Shown: positions 18,718-27,744, numbered from the stretch's first letter. The stretch is 64,000 bases of DNA from JANSWY01 sp965243755 (GCA_965243755.1 CBDEVW010000003.1:806001-870000); one strand, 5' to 3'. Notes: generated by a model from the letters alone, not told the origin. Translations and numbers: made by a program.

Positions 18718-19011
18718 ATGATCAACATAAAAATAACCTTTTCAATCAAAACAATTGACAACATTGATGAGGTCCATTCCCTCATCAAAGCGTTCATTAC
18801 AAACATCCGGAATAACGAACCGGACACTGTATTCTACAAGTCATTCCAGGAAAAAGATAATCCTTGTGATTTTATTCATATAATGTCCTTCAAAGATGAA
18901 GTGGCACAGCAAAAACACAGAAATAGCCCATACTGTAAGGAATTTGTTTCCAAGCTGTACCCGCTCTGCTCAGATGCACCGGTGGCTGTTGCTTTGGACG
19001 AAATTTTTTAA
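18718..19011 (+). CDS. Antibiotic biosynthesis monooxygenase-like (ABM) protein
   Basis: A 97-residue single-domain protein with the ferredoxin-like ABM pattern: VHSLIKAFITNIRNNEPDTVFYKSFQ, IHIMSFKDEVAQQKHRNSPYCKEFVSKLYPL. Members are small cofactor-free quinol monooxygenases or heme-handling enzymes acting as dimers in the cytoplasm. The substrate cannot be read from sequence. It is followed 12 bp later by an SRPBCC protein, so the two probably form a short operon. Confidence 0.8.
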   Translation: MINIKITFSIKTIDNIDEVHSLIKAFITNIRNNEPDTVFYKSFQEKDNPCDFIHIMSFKDEVAQQKHRNSPYCKEFVSKLYPLCSDAPVAVALDEIF

Positions 19012-19023
19012 ATAACTGGAATC

Positions 19024-19467
19024 ATGGTTGATGTCATTACTCAAATCACAATAAAAAAGCCGATAAAGGAAGTTGCTGAATATGCCTCCGATCCGGATAA
19101 TGCTCCGATGTGGTATAAAAACATTAAATCTTCCATTTGGAAAACTCCTGGCCCACTACAAGCTGGTGAACAAATCGATTTTGTAGCTCATTTCTTAGGC
19201 AAAAAGCTGGCCTACACTTACCAGATATTGGAATATATCCCACAGGAGCGGCTGGTTATGGCCACCAGGGAAGGTCCCTTTCCAATGCAAACCACCTACA
19301 CATGGACCACTACTGAGCAGGGGCATACGTTAATGACACTACGCAACACAGGTTATCCTACCGGTTTTTCGAAACTGGTCGCTCCCTTCATGTCCATAAT
19401 GATGAGAAGGGCTAACAAGCAGGATTTGAAGTGTTTGAAAGGGATTTTGGAGATTGAACAGGGTTAA
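19024..19467 (+). CDS. SRPBCC-family ligand-binding protein
   Basis: A 147-residue START/Bet v1-fold protein: ITIKKPIKEVAEYASDPDNAPMWY at the N-terminus, then the strand series KLAYTYQILEYIPQERLVMAT and the final helix LVAPFMSIMMRRANKQDLKCLKGILE. These bind hydrophobic ligands in a deep cavity, and many are polyketide-cyclase-like or of unknown role. It is probably co-transcribed with the ABM protein upstream. Its end faces the large haloperoxidase-like gene on the other strand. Confidence 0.85.
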   Translation: MVDVITQITIKKPIKEVAEYASDPDNAPMWYKNIKSSIWKTPGPLQAGEQIDFVAHFLGKKLAYTYQILEYIPQERLVMATREGPFPMQTTYTWTTTEQGHTLMTLRNTGYPTGFSKLVAPFMSIMMRRANKQDLKCLKGILEIEQG

Positions 19468-19499
19468 AAGAATGCCAACCAATAAGGCATCAGGTAATA

Positions 19500-22400
19500 C
19501 TACTTTACAATCAATCGGATACTTTGATGGTTAATGCTTAAAATATAAATACCAGCAGTTCGCACATTACTGATATCGATATTTACCATTGAATCATGCA
19601 TTGAAGTAATTGCAACAGGTATTTCACCCCCTTTGATATCAAATAACCTGATACTTGTAATTTCATCCGTATATGAAAGTCTGACCAGTTGATTTCTATT
19701 AACAGGATTTGGAAAAACATTGCTTTCAGGCGCTATCTTATTACTGGAGGTTACCACATTGTCAAAATATTCCATGGCCTCAATAAAAGTCGCCTGACCT
19801 ACTTCAATTCCAATCAATCTGCCCCTAAGGTCATCCGCAGGGGAATTTACACCACCCCAAATTCGGGACAAACCACACTGGTCTGATGCATCCCTGTAAG
19901 TCGCCCATTGTAATTTCACCTCTGATTCAGGACCGTTTTCTATCTTCAAAAATTCATTTTTTCTTGCGGTAAATTCCCCCAGACCACCAGGAAAATATGC
20001 TGACCCTGTTAAAAGTGTGAGCACTTCTGCTGCTGCCCGGGAAAAAGTGGAATGACCAGATACAAAACCGGCAGAGGGAGGTGTAATCCGTGATTTTTTT
20101 TGATAGGGCAACCAGTTCTCTGCCAACACCCAACCTGCTCTTGCAACCCCAGTGGAACTCTCCGGTAAATCGTGCCCTCTCCAGGTATACAATTTGATCT
20201 TACCCACATTTTCACCACCTGGGCCAGCCAGTTCATCACCTGCTGTAACTACTTCAATAAATCCATCAACCAACTGAATTCCATGCTCATTGAAAGAGGG
20301 TAATTCTTCATCAGTGCTTTGCCCTTGCTGCGCCATATACCTGATTGCGGAAATGGGACGTATATAATCATACCAGCCTTTTATGCTCCATGCGGCAATT
20401 GCAGCATCGTGAAGGGCTCCTCCCAGCATAAAATATGACCTGATGTCCCATTCTAACCGATCCAAAGTCTCCCCATCTCCACCGATTTTTCTTTCCAGCC
20501 CCGGTTGATCACTGACATAGTTTAAGATGGTAAACCAATGTCCGGGAGGTGTCTCTGAATCCGGGCCATCTGCCCAATATTCCGCCAGCACACGTGTATA
20601 ATCACCTCTTGCTACCAATTGAGGCTCGTAGAATTTTCCAGTTGATGGGTTGATCGCATGACCATTGCCGGGATTACCTCCTTCAAAGAAGTTATAAAAG
20701 TCAGGATACATTTCCCAGCTGCCTGGAAACTCCCCAGTTGTCAGATTTCCCATACCCGCAGGAGATACATCCCAGATCACCCCATCATTTGGGTCCAGGT
20801 GGCTACCCCAGATTGAAACCAACGAGAAACCCCACTTATAATGATCGTTTGTTGTTGAAGTAAATCCCTGGTGGGATATTAATGGTGGATTACCCGGATC
20901 ATAAAACACACTAAAGTCACCATAAACAGTCAGGTCACTGCCATTCAGCGCAAAGGGTTTCACATTACCCCATTCCGGACTTAAAAAATCAGGCGTGTAA
21001 GGTCCAACGACATTTCCATTTTCATCAATGTATTGATTTAGTTGTAAGGGCTGCCACCTATTGGGGTCAGTCAGGCTCGCATTACCAGGTATTTGTGGGT
21101 TCAAAGGTTGATTCACCGGTTGATAATGGTTATTACGGTATCCAAATTGTTCCCTTGATCCATCACTAAAACCGTACTGGATCATTTGATTCGCCAGGTA
21201 ATTTCCTATATCCGCAGGGTTTCCAGCAGAATAATTCTGATGATAATAGCCGGGATCCAAGCTCTGTAGAAGCATAAAATCCTCTATCATACGTTGTATC
21301 CGCTCTTTACCTGCAGAAGTCGCGAAACGTGAGTTCAACAGTCTGTACATTGCATAACTCAAGGCAACCTCGAAAGCTTCCGGATCAGTACTATCCAGAA
21401 GCGCCTGGATCTCCTCAAAATTTTCATATGCCAAATATGGTTTCCCTTTGCCGGTATATAAGACAAATATATCATGCATTAAGGCACTGCTGTGAAATAG
21501 GTTTCTGGCATGTATCGTTGGCATGGCATCATCGTTTCTGATTGCCTGAAGTAACAACTCATTCCACATCCGGGCAATAGAGAATTGTCTGTTGCTGGCA
21601 TTGCCAGCATATTGAACCTGTAACTCTGCCAAATCACTATGACATTCTCCTACTTCGTAGACTTCCAGTTTTCCTGTTGCTGCCGGCAACCACTGCACCT
21701 TCAATTCTGAGGTCCCCTGTCCATCGATTATTCTCCCTCCCGATATTGTCCAGTGAGCACCGTTTCCTTCCGCAATTGGAAATTGATAGGTTTCGATGTT
21801 AAATGCGCCGACAGTAGAGTTACCCTCTATCCTTCCAGGTTCCAGATACGTACATGAACCGTCATCAATTGTAGCCATCGGTTGATAAGAACATGAATTA
21901 GGATCGGTACATCCCGGAACTTTATTACTTTGAAAGTTTAAGATTTCATATCCTTCTGTTTCTGTGATGCGGATAGTAGAATTAACAGGTAAGTTTTCAA
22001 AGTTTTCAGTGATTCCTGATGGCCAGGTTATTTCAATTCGTCTTATAGCGGACTGCTCTCCCAATCCAAATAATACAGGTTGTAGACTTTGCGTCATAAA
22101 ACCTACTCCGGTATAATAAGTGACTTGTTCTGAGTCATCATCAGAGATCACTTTTACAGTAGTACCTATTGCGCTTCTATTGGAAACAGTCCCGACCAGA
22201 TCAATTTTGATCCAGTTTGGGGTATTCATCGAATCCATTCCAATGGTTTGGTTTTCCAGAAAGAATGGTGCGCCTTCAAGCTCTGTTACCAATACATCCA
22301 GGTCACCATCGTGATCGTAATCAAAAACTTCCAGACACATGCTGTTGGAAACACGAGCAAATCCACTATTCGCAGACTCATTAGTAAACGACAGGGTACC

Positions 22401-23477
22401 GTTAAAATCATTTCGCAGATAGTAATTGCCAAAATAACCGATATAGCCATTTGCCACCAAAATATCCCTATCTCCATCCAGGTCCATATCTACCAATCTG
22501 GTTTGCCAGGACCACTCCGTTTCATGCACCCCCAAAATCTCAGCAAAATCAGAAAACTGGTCTCCTTCTCTGATCCACAAACCATTCCTGTTAATGTCGG
22601 AGATGTAGATGTCTAATTGGCCGTCGTTATTCACATCCTGATAATCCGCTCCCATGTGATTACGCGGATTAGCTTCTATAAATCCATAATCTGTAGTTTG
22701 ATCTGTAAATACTCCCTGATCATTAATTAAAAGGACATTATTTCTAAAATCATTCACCATGAACAAGTCTACCCATTGATCTGAGTTGACATCAACTGGT
22801 AGAATCATCCAGGTATTTGCATCTCCTTCTACTGCGATTGCCTGTGAATTTTCAGTAAACGTGCCATCACCGTTATTGACGTACAGCCTGTTATCTTCAC
22901 ATAGTGCCCATGAGGAAACAAAAAGGTCAAGGTCACTGTCGTTATCATAGTCAATCCATGCTGCACTTGTTGAATAGCATTCCTGATTGTCATCGAGACC
23001 GGCGATTGCTGTGACATCAGTAAAGGAGCCATCACCGTTATTTTCATAAAGTTTGTTAACCATGAAATTCGTCAAAAAGAGGTCAGGGTCGCCATCATTA
23101 TCAAAATCGCCCCAAGAGGCCCCATGTCTCAGTTCCCCTTCAAAATCATATGGTAGAGTTGACAATCCATGCCCGTCGTAATCATAGGACATTTCAAGGT
23201 TTGCCTCCTCAGTCACATCAGTAAATGTTGCATCATTGTTGTTGCGAAATAACCTGCTGTAGGTATAAGTGAGCCCTTCAACCGTCTTATCTGTTGCGAC
23301 AATAAATAAATCAGGGTGTCCATCGAGGTTATAATCAGCGACCGAAACTGCATTATTGTTCCTGACATTTTCAATTCCTATCAGTTGCTTTTCGATAAAT
23401 GTTCTATCGTTTTGAGCAGTCAGTTGGTATCCAAAGAGTAGAATACCGATTACTATTGAGCGTTGTTTAAACCTCAT
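19500..23477 (-). CDS. Secreted FG-GAP/UnbV - vanadium-haloperoxidase-like fusion with T9SS sorting domain
   Basis: A 1325-residue secreted protein. A signal peptide (MRFKQRSIVIGILLFGYQLTA) precedes about seven FG-GAP/VCBS repeats of the type WGDFDNDGDPDLFLTNF (residues ~40-400), whose DxDxDG motifs bind calcium. An ASPIC/UnbV domain follows (WIKIDLVGTVSNRSAIGTTV ... RIEITWPSG), then a short Cys-rich CTDPNSCSYQP motif and a PKD-like fold. The C-terminal half is PAP2/vanadium-haloperoxidase-like, with KGWYDYIRP (K-x6-RP) and FVSGHSTFSRAA. The third motif reads SRIWGGVNSPADD, where an Asn stands in the position normally held by the vanadate-ligating His. A T9SS type A sorting domain closes the protein (ESNVFPNPVNRNQLVRLSY). 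It is probably surface-anchored or released; activity is uncertain. Confidence 0.88.
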   Translation of the reverse strand: MRFKQRSIVIGILLFGYQLTAQNDRTFIEKQLIGIENVRNNNAVSVADYNLDGHPDLFIVATDKTVEGLTYTYSRLFRNNNDATFTDVTEEANLEMSYDYDGHGLSTLPYDFEGELRHGASWGDFDNDGDPDLFLTNFMVNKLYENNGDGSFTDVTAIAGLDDNQECYSTSAAWIDYDNDSDLDLFVSSWALCEDNRLYVNNGDGTFTENSQAIAVEGDANTWMILPVDVNSDQWVDLFMVNDFRNNVLLINDQGVFTDQTTDYGFIEANPRNHMGADYQDVNNDGQLDIYISDINRNGLWIREGDQFSDFAEILGVHETEWSWQTRLVDMDLDGDRDILVANGYIGYFGNYYLRNDFNGTLSFTNESANSGFARVSNSMCLEVFDYDHDGDLDVLVTELEGAPFFLENQTIGMDSMNTPNWIKIDLVGTVSNRSAIGTTVKVISDDDSEQVTYYTGVGFMTQSLQPVLFGLGEQSAIRRIEITWPSGITENFENLPVNSTIRITETEGYEILNFQSNKVPGCTDPNSCSYQPMATIDDGSCTYLEPGRIEGNSTVGAFNIETYQFPIAEGNGAHWTISGGRIIDGQGTSELKVQWLPAATGKLEVYEVGECHSDLAELQVQYAGNASNRQFSIARMWNELLLQAIRNDDAMPTIHARNLFHSSALMHDIFVLYTGKGKPYLAYENFEEIQALLDSTDPEAFEVALSYAMYRLLNSRFATSAGKERIQRMIEDFMLLQSLDPGYYHQNYSAGNPADIGNYLANQMIQYGFSDGSREQFGYRNNHYQPVNQPLNPQIPGNASLTDPNRWQPLQLNQYIDENGNVVGPYTPDFLSPEWGNVKPFALNGSDLTVYGDFSVFYDPGNPPLISHQGFTSTTNDHYKWGFSLVSIWGSHLDPNDGVIWDVSPAGMGNLTTGEFPGSWEMYPDFYNFFEGGNPGNGHAINPSTGKFYEPQLVARGDYTRVLAEYWADGPDSETPPGHWFTILNYVSDQPGLERKIGGDGETLDRLEWDIRSYFMLGGALHDAAIAAWSIKGWYDYIRPISAIRYMAQQGQSTDEELPSFNEHGIQLVDGFIEVVTAGDELAGPGGENVGKIKLYTWRGHDLPESSTGVARAGWVLAENWLPYQKKSRITPPSAGFVSGHSTFSRAAAEVLTLLTGSAYFPGGLGEFTARKNEFLKIENGPESEVKLQWATYRDASDQCGLSRIWGGVNSPADDLRGRLIGIEVGQATFIEAMEYFDNVVTSSNKIAPESNVFPNPVNRNQLVRLSYTDEITSIRLFDIKGGEIPVAITSMHDSMVNIDISNVRTAGIYILSINHQSIRLIVK

Positions 23478-23710
23478 ATTGGATTCGTCAGGACTGATGC
23501 TGATATTAATAGCAGCACTCGGTCATAACAAAAATATGGAATCCTGTAATTAGAAGGATCAACATGGTGCAATCTCTTATCAAAATCTGCTTCAATGTCC
23601 TTTGAATGACTCGGTAATAGACTAGCGTTCCAAACTTGGTCTGTACTAAAAGTTGTTGATGTAAGGCTCTACGCCGGGATAGACTTCTCGTCCACTCTAT
23701 AAACCAAAAA

Positions 23711-23732
23711 AAACCCGCAAAATGCGGGGTTT
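23711..23732 (-). terminator. Rho-independent terminator behind the disrupted tRNA copy
   Basis: On the minus strand, CCCGC / GCGGG with a TTTT-containing loop followed by a T run. It is an almost exact copy of the terminator at 23894-23916, showing that the tRNA gene was duplicated together with its terminator. Confidence 0.7.
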
Positions 23733-23735
23733 AAC

Positions 23736-23816
23736 GTGATTCCACCAGGACTCGAATCGCACCGGCGACCCGGCTGGAACCTACTGCTTAGAAGGCAGTT
23801 GCTCTATCCAGTTGTG
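23736..23816 (-). pseudogene. Disrupted tRNA-Arg(TCT) copy
   Basis: On the minus strand this matches tRNA-Arg(TCT) at 23921-23994 from mid D-arm through the anticodon arm (CTGCCTTCTAAGCAG) and into the T-arm. There, about 16 extra bases (rich in CCGG/CGCACCGG) interrupt the T-stem. The 3' acceptor strand and terminator are intact, but the 5' acceptor strand is replaced by unrelated sequence. It cannot fold into a normal tRNA. Confidence 0.8.
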
Positions 23817-23893
23817 CCTTAATACTTTCGTAGAAATGTCTTTTCTAATCGTAGGTCTCATCCAATAAAGTTTGGGAACCCCCTAAAACCAAA

Positions 23894-23916
23894 AAACCCC
23901 GCAAAATGCGGGGTTT
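23894..23916 (-). terminator. Rho-independent terminator of the tRNA-Ser/tRNA-Arg transcript
   Basis: On the minus strand AAACCCCGC-ATTT-TGCGGGGTTT followed by TTT, starting 4 bp after the tRNA-Arg 3' end. Confidence 0.85.
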
Positions 23917-23920
23917 AACG

Positions 23921-23994
23921 TGATTCCACCAGGACTCGAACCTGGAACCTACTGCTTAGAAGGCAGTTGCTCTATCCAGTTGAGCTATGGAACC
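23921..23994 (-). tRNA. tRNA-Arg, anticodon TCT
   Basis: A 74-nt cloverleaf. Acceptor strands GGTTCCA / TGGAATC pair with one G-U. The D-arm is AGCTCAACTGGATAGAGC; the anticodon arm is ACTGC-CTTCTAA-GCAGT with anticodon TCT; the T-arm contains GGTTCGAGTCC. The discriminator base is A and CCA is not encoded. It lies downstream of tRNA-Ser and directly ahead of a strong terminator. Confidence 0.96.
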
Positions 23995-24057
23995 TGCCGG
24001 CTACTGATGTAGCAATTTTTTCATTGATCCTCCTACGTAAAAATTCGGAGTACAATG

Positions 24058-24146
24058 TAGAGGGTGGGGGATTCGAACCCCCGGTACGCTGTGACACGTA
24101 CGACAGTTTAGCAAACTGCTGGTTTAAGCCACTCACCCAACCCTCT
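24058..24146 (-). tRNA. tRNA-Ser, anticodon GCT
   Basis: An 89-nt class II tRNA. Acceptor strands AGAGGGT / ACCCTCT; anticodon arm GCAGT-TTGCTAA-ACTGT with anticodon GCT; a long variable arm (CGTACGTGTCACAGCGTACC) typical of serine tRNAs; T-arm GGGGGTTCGAATCCCCC. CCA is not encoded. Confidence 0.96.
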
Positions 24147-24194
24147 GGGTAAATTTTTTCAACCTTTTTGCTTCTCCCTGCTGGAAAAGGACTG

Positions 24195-24222
24195 CAAATA
24201 TAGCATTTCATATATTTTTCAA
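24195..24222 (-). promoter_or_regulatory. Promoter of the tRNA-Ser/tRNA-Arg unit
   Basis: On the minus strand, TTG at 24222-24220, a 17-bp spacer, then a perfect -7 box TATATTTG at 24202-24195, about 49 bp upstream of tRNA-Ser. This matches the Bacteroidota TTG / TAnnTTTG promoter layout. Confidence 0.7.
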
Positions 24223-24370
24223 AAAGAACTACACAACAATTTTTAGATAAAGTTCCTCTTCCGCCTCCACCACACTCTCAATCAATCAATTACGATACAT
24301 CTGTATATCTAATAATCATAAAAAATGTTAAAATTGAATCCTTCATCATACCCCTTCAGTACTATTCGTA

Positions 24371-24397
24371 TATATTTGACGCTGCAAAAATGCAGCG
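24371..24397 (+). promoter_or_regulatory. -7 box and leader hairpin of the BatB-like gene
   Basis: TATATTTG (24371-24378) matches the -7 consensus. It is directly followed by a perfect hairpin CGCTGCA-AAAA-TGCAGCG (24380-24397) that would form the 5' end of the mRNA, 13 bp before the ATG at 24411. It may stabilise the message or affect translation start. Confidence 0.5.
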
Positions 24398-24410
24398 CTA
24401 ATTGGTTGGC

Positions 24411-25382
24411 ATGAAGTGGAACAACACAATAGGTATAACAGAACTGGTAATCATTGGGACTTTTGTCCTGTTCTATATCTTTTTCATCGCCCGGGTCCTG
24501 ACGGCCGCAAAGCAATTTCAGAACTCCGGATGGCAAATTATATTCAAATTTATCATCAGAAGCATCTATTTCGGACTTCTCATTGTAGCGCTACTGGGTC
24601 CCTCTTTCGGGGAAGGTACCAAAGAAGTAAAATCGATCGGCAAAGACATCTTTATTGCCATTGACCTCTCCTCTTCCATGAATGCCACCGACATTGCCCC
24701 CTCGAGGCTGGAGAGATTGAAATACGAGCTCAAAAACATTGTCAACACCTTTAGCTCTGATAAAATTGGTCTAATCATTTTCTCAGATGAAGCTTTTCTA
24801 CAATGCCCACTTACAGACGACAAAAACTATTTAAGTAATGTCATCATAGACGGGCTATACACCTACCTGGTCTCCAGCTCCGGGACAGATTTTGGGCCAC
24901 CTTTGAAAATGGCGCTTGAAAAACTTCAAAGTGAGGAGACTTCAGTTACTCAGCCTAAATCAAAAATCATTGTGCTTATCAGCGATGGTGAAGACTTTGG
25001 AGATGAAACTGAACAAATCGCCAAAGAAATTGAATCTTCGCATATCAAGCTTTTTGCACTTGGTATTGGAACAGAGCAAGGAGCAAAACTCTCCACCCGT
25101 TCAGGTTTCAAAAAAGATCGGGATGGCAACTTTGTGGTCACCAAACTCAACCCAAAATCTTTGAAAAAATTGGCTGCAGATACCAACGGAAAGTATTTCG
25201 AAATCAGTGATAGCAGGAATGATGTCTCTAAACTGATCAATACAATTGACAATATCGAAGGTGAACTTAGAGACACCAAACAAATGGATGTAACCACCAA
25301 CAAGTATTACTTTCCGTTAATGATTGCGTTAGTATTGATGTTGTTAGATGTTTTAATAAGCATTAAGTTAATCAGGTTATGA
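24411..25382 (+). CDS. BatB-like von Willebrand factor A membrane protein
   Basis: A 323-residue inner-membrane protein: two N-terminal hydrophobic segments (ITELVIIGTFVLFYIFFIAR; SIYFGLLIVALLGPSFG), a VWA domain with a complete MIDAS (IDLSSSMNATD; SSGTDFG; LISDGEDFGD) and a C-terminal membrane anchor (YYFPLMIALVLMLLDVLISI). This is the BatA/BatB arrangement from the Bacteroidota aerotolerance operon. I use the ATG at 24411; a TTG 9 bp upstream is less suitable. Only the BatB- and BatC-like genes are here. The moxR, DUF58 and batA genes that usually precede them are absent from the window. The stop overlaps the next start (ATGA). Confidence 0.85.
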   Translation: MKWNNTIGITELVIIGTFVLFYIFFIARVLTAAKQFQNSGWQIIFKFIIRSIYFGLLIVALLGPSFGEGTKEVKSIGKDIFIAIDLSSSMNATDIAPSRLERLKYELKNIVNTFSSDKIGLIIFSDEAFLQCPLTDDKNYLSNVIIDGLYTYLVSSSGTDFGPPLKMALEKLQSEETSVTQPKSKIIVLISDGEDFGDETEQIAKEIESSHIKLFALGIGTEQGAKLSTRSGFKKDRDGNFVVTKLNPKSLKKLAADTNGKYFEISDSRNDVSKLINTIDNIEGELRDTKQMDVTTNKYYFPLMIALVLMLLDVLISIKLIRL

Positions 25383-26299
25383 GCAAATGGTTATTCATAT
25401 GGTTGGTGCTATTTACAGGTTCCAGTGACCTTACCAAAATCAACAACCTCAAAAAAGAGGCTGAGGCTGCATATAAGAGCAAGAACTTTGAAGTAGCCGC
25501 TAAAAAATACAGCATGCTGGTGGATAGTATGGATGTAATGGATGATCAGATACTGCTCAATTTAGGCAATGCATATCTGCAACTCAGTGATTCAGCTAAT
25601 GCTAAAAAAAGCTATAACCGGGTAACTAACTCGGATAATCGTAAAGCAAAGTCAATCGCCTATCAGCAACTCGGAGTAATGAATGACCAACCACAAAACC
25701 TTGAGGTAGCGCTAAACTATTTCAAGGAAGCCCTCAAAGCTGACCCATCCAATGAGGATGCCCGGTATAATTATGAGGTGGTAAAAAAGAAACTAAAGCA
25801 ACAACAGGAGCAACAGCAACAAAACCAGGATCAAAACCAGGAAAATCAGGATCAGGAAGAAAACGAACAGGATCAGGAGCAGCAGCAAAATAAGGATCAG
25901 CAGCAAAAAGGAGAAAACGAACAAAACCAGGATAGCCAGCAGGACCAGCAACAGCAGAATCAACAGGAAAACGGTCAGCAGGAAGAGAGTGAGCAGAAGC
26001 AGGGCGAAAATCAGGAAGGAGAACAGAAGGAAGGAGAACAGAAAGAAAACGAGCAAAAAGAAGGTAAAGAAAAAGAGGGCGAACAGCAGGAAGGCGAGCA
26101 GTCACAGGAGAACGCCAATACCGAAAAGTCAGAGGAGCAGCGCATGAAGGAGCTCAAGGAGAAATTACAGGAGCTTAACATAAGTCCGGAAAAAGCCGCT
26201 AAAATCTTTGAATCCTATGGAAATAAGGAAATTCAATACCTGCATCAAATGAAAAAGAGAAATACCAAACCTCGTGATCGCAACAAACCCGATTGGTAA
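25379..26299 (+). CDS. BatC-like TPR protein with Gln/Glu-rich tail
   Basis: A 306-residue protein. A short hydrophobic N-terminus (WLFIWLVLFTG) is followed by about three tetratricopeptide repeats (residues ~20-130: AEAAYKSKNFEVAAKKYSML; ALNYFKEALKADPSNEDARYNYEV). A long low-complexity region of Gln, Glu, Lys and Asn spans about residues 138-255, then a conserved helical C-terminal segment (LKEKLQELNISPEKAAKIFE). This is the BatC pattern; it pairs with the VWA protein, to whose gene it is coupled by a 4-bp overlap. The Q/E tract gives long open frames on the opposite strand that are not genes. Confidence 0.85.
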   Translation: MSKWLFIWLVLFTGSSDLTKINNLKKEAEAAYKSKNFEVAAKKYSMLVDSMDVMDDQILLNLGNAYLQLSDSANAKKSYNRVTNSDNRKAKSIAYQQLGVMNDQPQNLEVALNYFKEALKADPSNEDARYNYEVVKKKLKQQQEQQQQNQDQNQENQDQEENEQDQEQQQNKDQQQKGENEQNQDSQQDQQQQNQQENGQQEESEQKQGENQEGEQKEGEQKENEQKEGKEKEGEQQEGEQSQENANTEKSEEQRMKELKEKLQELNISPEKAAKIFESYGNKEIQYLHQMKKRNTKPRDRNKPDW

Positions 26300-26431
26300 A
26301 ACACAACACATTTCCATGTGATTTTTCCATAGTCGACCCCATATGATCCGGTATTGATGTGGATGCTTTGAAAATTATTAGACACCTTTGCGCGTAGCAA
26401 ACAACATAAAATTTAATAACCCATCACAAAC

Positions 26432-27610
26432 ATGGAAGAAGTATATATTTTATCAGCAGTAAGAACACCCATCGGTAGCTTTGGTGGTGCGCTGGCAGGA
26501 TTCTCAGCAACACAGCTCGGATCTATTGCCATTAAGGGAGCACTTGAAAAAGCAGGGGTATCAGCAGATCAGGTAGAAGAGGTATATTATGGAAATGTAG
26601 TCTCTGCAAACCTGGGTCAGGCACCCGCACGACAGGCTGCAATTGGTGCTGGTATTGGAAATAATGTTCCTTGTACAACAATCAATAAAGTATGTTCATC
26701 AGGTATGAAGTCTACCATGATCGGTGCGCAGGCCATCATGTTAGGACAAGCAGACATCATCGTTACCGGTGGAATGGAAAGCATGTCCAACATTCCATAC
26801 TATGTGCCAAAAGCCCGATTTGGTCATAAATATGGTCATGGTGAAATCATTGATGGTTTGATGCATGATGGTCTATGGGAGATATATAATGGATTCCCAA
26901 TGGGTAACTGTGCAGACAACACTGCCAAGGAAATGAAAATTACCAGAGAAGAGCAGGATAACTACGCGATTGAATCTTACAAAAGATCTGCTGCAACTAC
27001 TGAGGCCGGATTGTTCAATGACGAAATTGTACCGGTAGAAATCCCTCAAAGAAAAGGCGATCCGGTGATGATGAAAGAAGATGAGGAATTTAGAAATGTA
27101 AAGTTTGACAAAATCCCATCACTAAGACCAGTGTTCTCGAAAGACGGTACCGTGACTGCTGCTAATGCTTCAACGATCAACGATGGTGCTGCTGCGCTGG
27201 TACTGATCAGTAAGAAAAAAATGGAAGAACTTGGGCTAAAAGCAGTGGGTAAAATCAGAGGATTTGCAGATGCGGCGCAAGAACCTATCTGGTTCACTAC
27301 TGCCCCATCACTGGCCATCCCGAAAGCTTTGAAAAATGCCGGTGTAGAAAAGAGCGATGTAGATTATTGGGAAATCAATGAAGCATTCTCCGCTGTGGCA
27401 ATCGCCAACAACAGACTGCTGGAACTTGATCCTGAGAAAGTAAATATTTTCGGTGGAGCTGTGGCATTGGGTCACCCGCTAGGTACTTCCGGAGCAAGGA
27501 TCATTGCCACGCTGAACAATGTCCTCGACAAAAAATCCGGCACAATCGGAGTAGCCGGAATATGCAACGGTGGTGGTGGCGCCTCAGCTATCGTTATTGA
27601 GAAAGTTTAG
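26432..27610 (+). CDS. Acetyl-CoA C-acetyltransferase (thiolase)
   Basis: Cytoplasmic thiolase of 392 residues, the normal length, catalysing reversible condensation of two acetyl-CoA to acetoacetyl-CoA. The nucleophile is Cys88 in NKVCSSGMK. The other catalytic residues lie in GHPLGTSGAR (His) and CNGGGGASA (Cys), and NEAFS and GGMESMS are conserved. It could serve fatty-acid degradation or ketone metabolism. No other pathway gene is adjacent. A terminator follows 26 bp after the stop, so it is probably transcribed alone. Confidence 0.96.
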   Translation: MEEVYILSAVRTPIGSFGGALAGFSATQLGSIAIKGALEKAGVSADQVEEVYYGNVVSANLGQAPARQAAIGAGIGNNVPCTTINKVCSSGMKSTMIGAQAIMLGQADIIVTGGMESMSNIPYYVPKARFGHKYGHGEIIDGLMHDGLWEIYNGFPMGNCADNTAKEMKITREEQDNYAIESYKRSAATTEAGLFNDEIVPVEIPQRKGDPVMMKEDEEFRNVKFDKIPSLRPVFSKDGTVTAANASTINDGAAALVLISKKKMEELGLKAVGKIRGFADAAQEPIWFTTAPSLAIPKALKNAGVEKSDVDYWEINEAFSAVAIANNRLLELDPEKVNIFGGAVALGHPLGTSGARIIATLNNVLDKKSGTIGVAGICNGGGGASAIVIEKV

Positions 27611-27636
27611 AGAAAGATTTAAAATAAAACTATAAG

Positions 27637-27663
27637 AAGGTGGCTGATATGGTCACCTTTTTT
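27637..27663 (+). terminator. Rho-independent terminator after the thiolase gene
   Basis: AAGGTG / CACCTT stem with an 11-nt loop followed by a run of T residues. Confidence 0.8.
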
Positions 27664-27744
27664 GATTTGTGACATTTTAAAATGCCTGTAGATTTTAGTA
27701 TTTGACAGACCCTCTTTATGCATTTGAAATTCAGATCATTCCGG

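Noticed and set aside
24402..24410. TTG start for the BatB-like gene
   Set aside because: The ATG at 24411 gives a cleaner N-terminus and sits better relative to the leader hairpin.
25734..26105. Long minus-strand frames opposite the BatC-like gene
   Set aside because: They result from the Gln/Glu-rich low-complexity tract on the plus strand.
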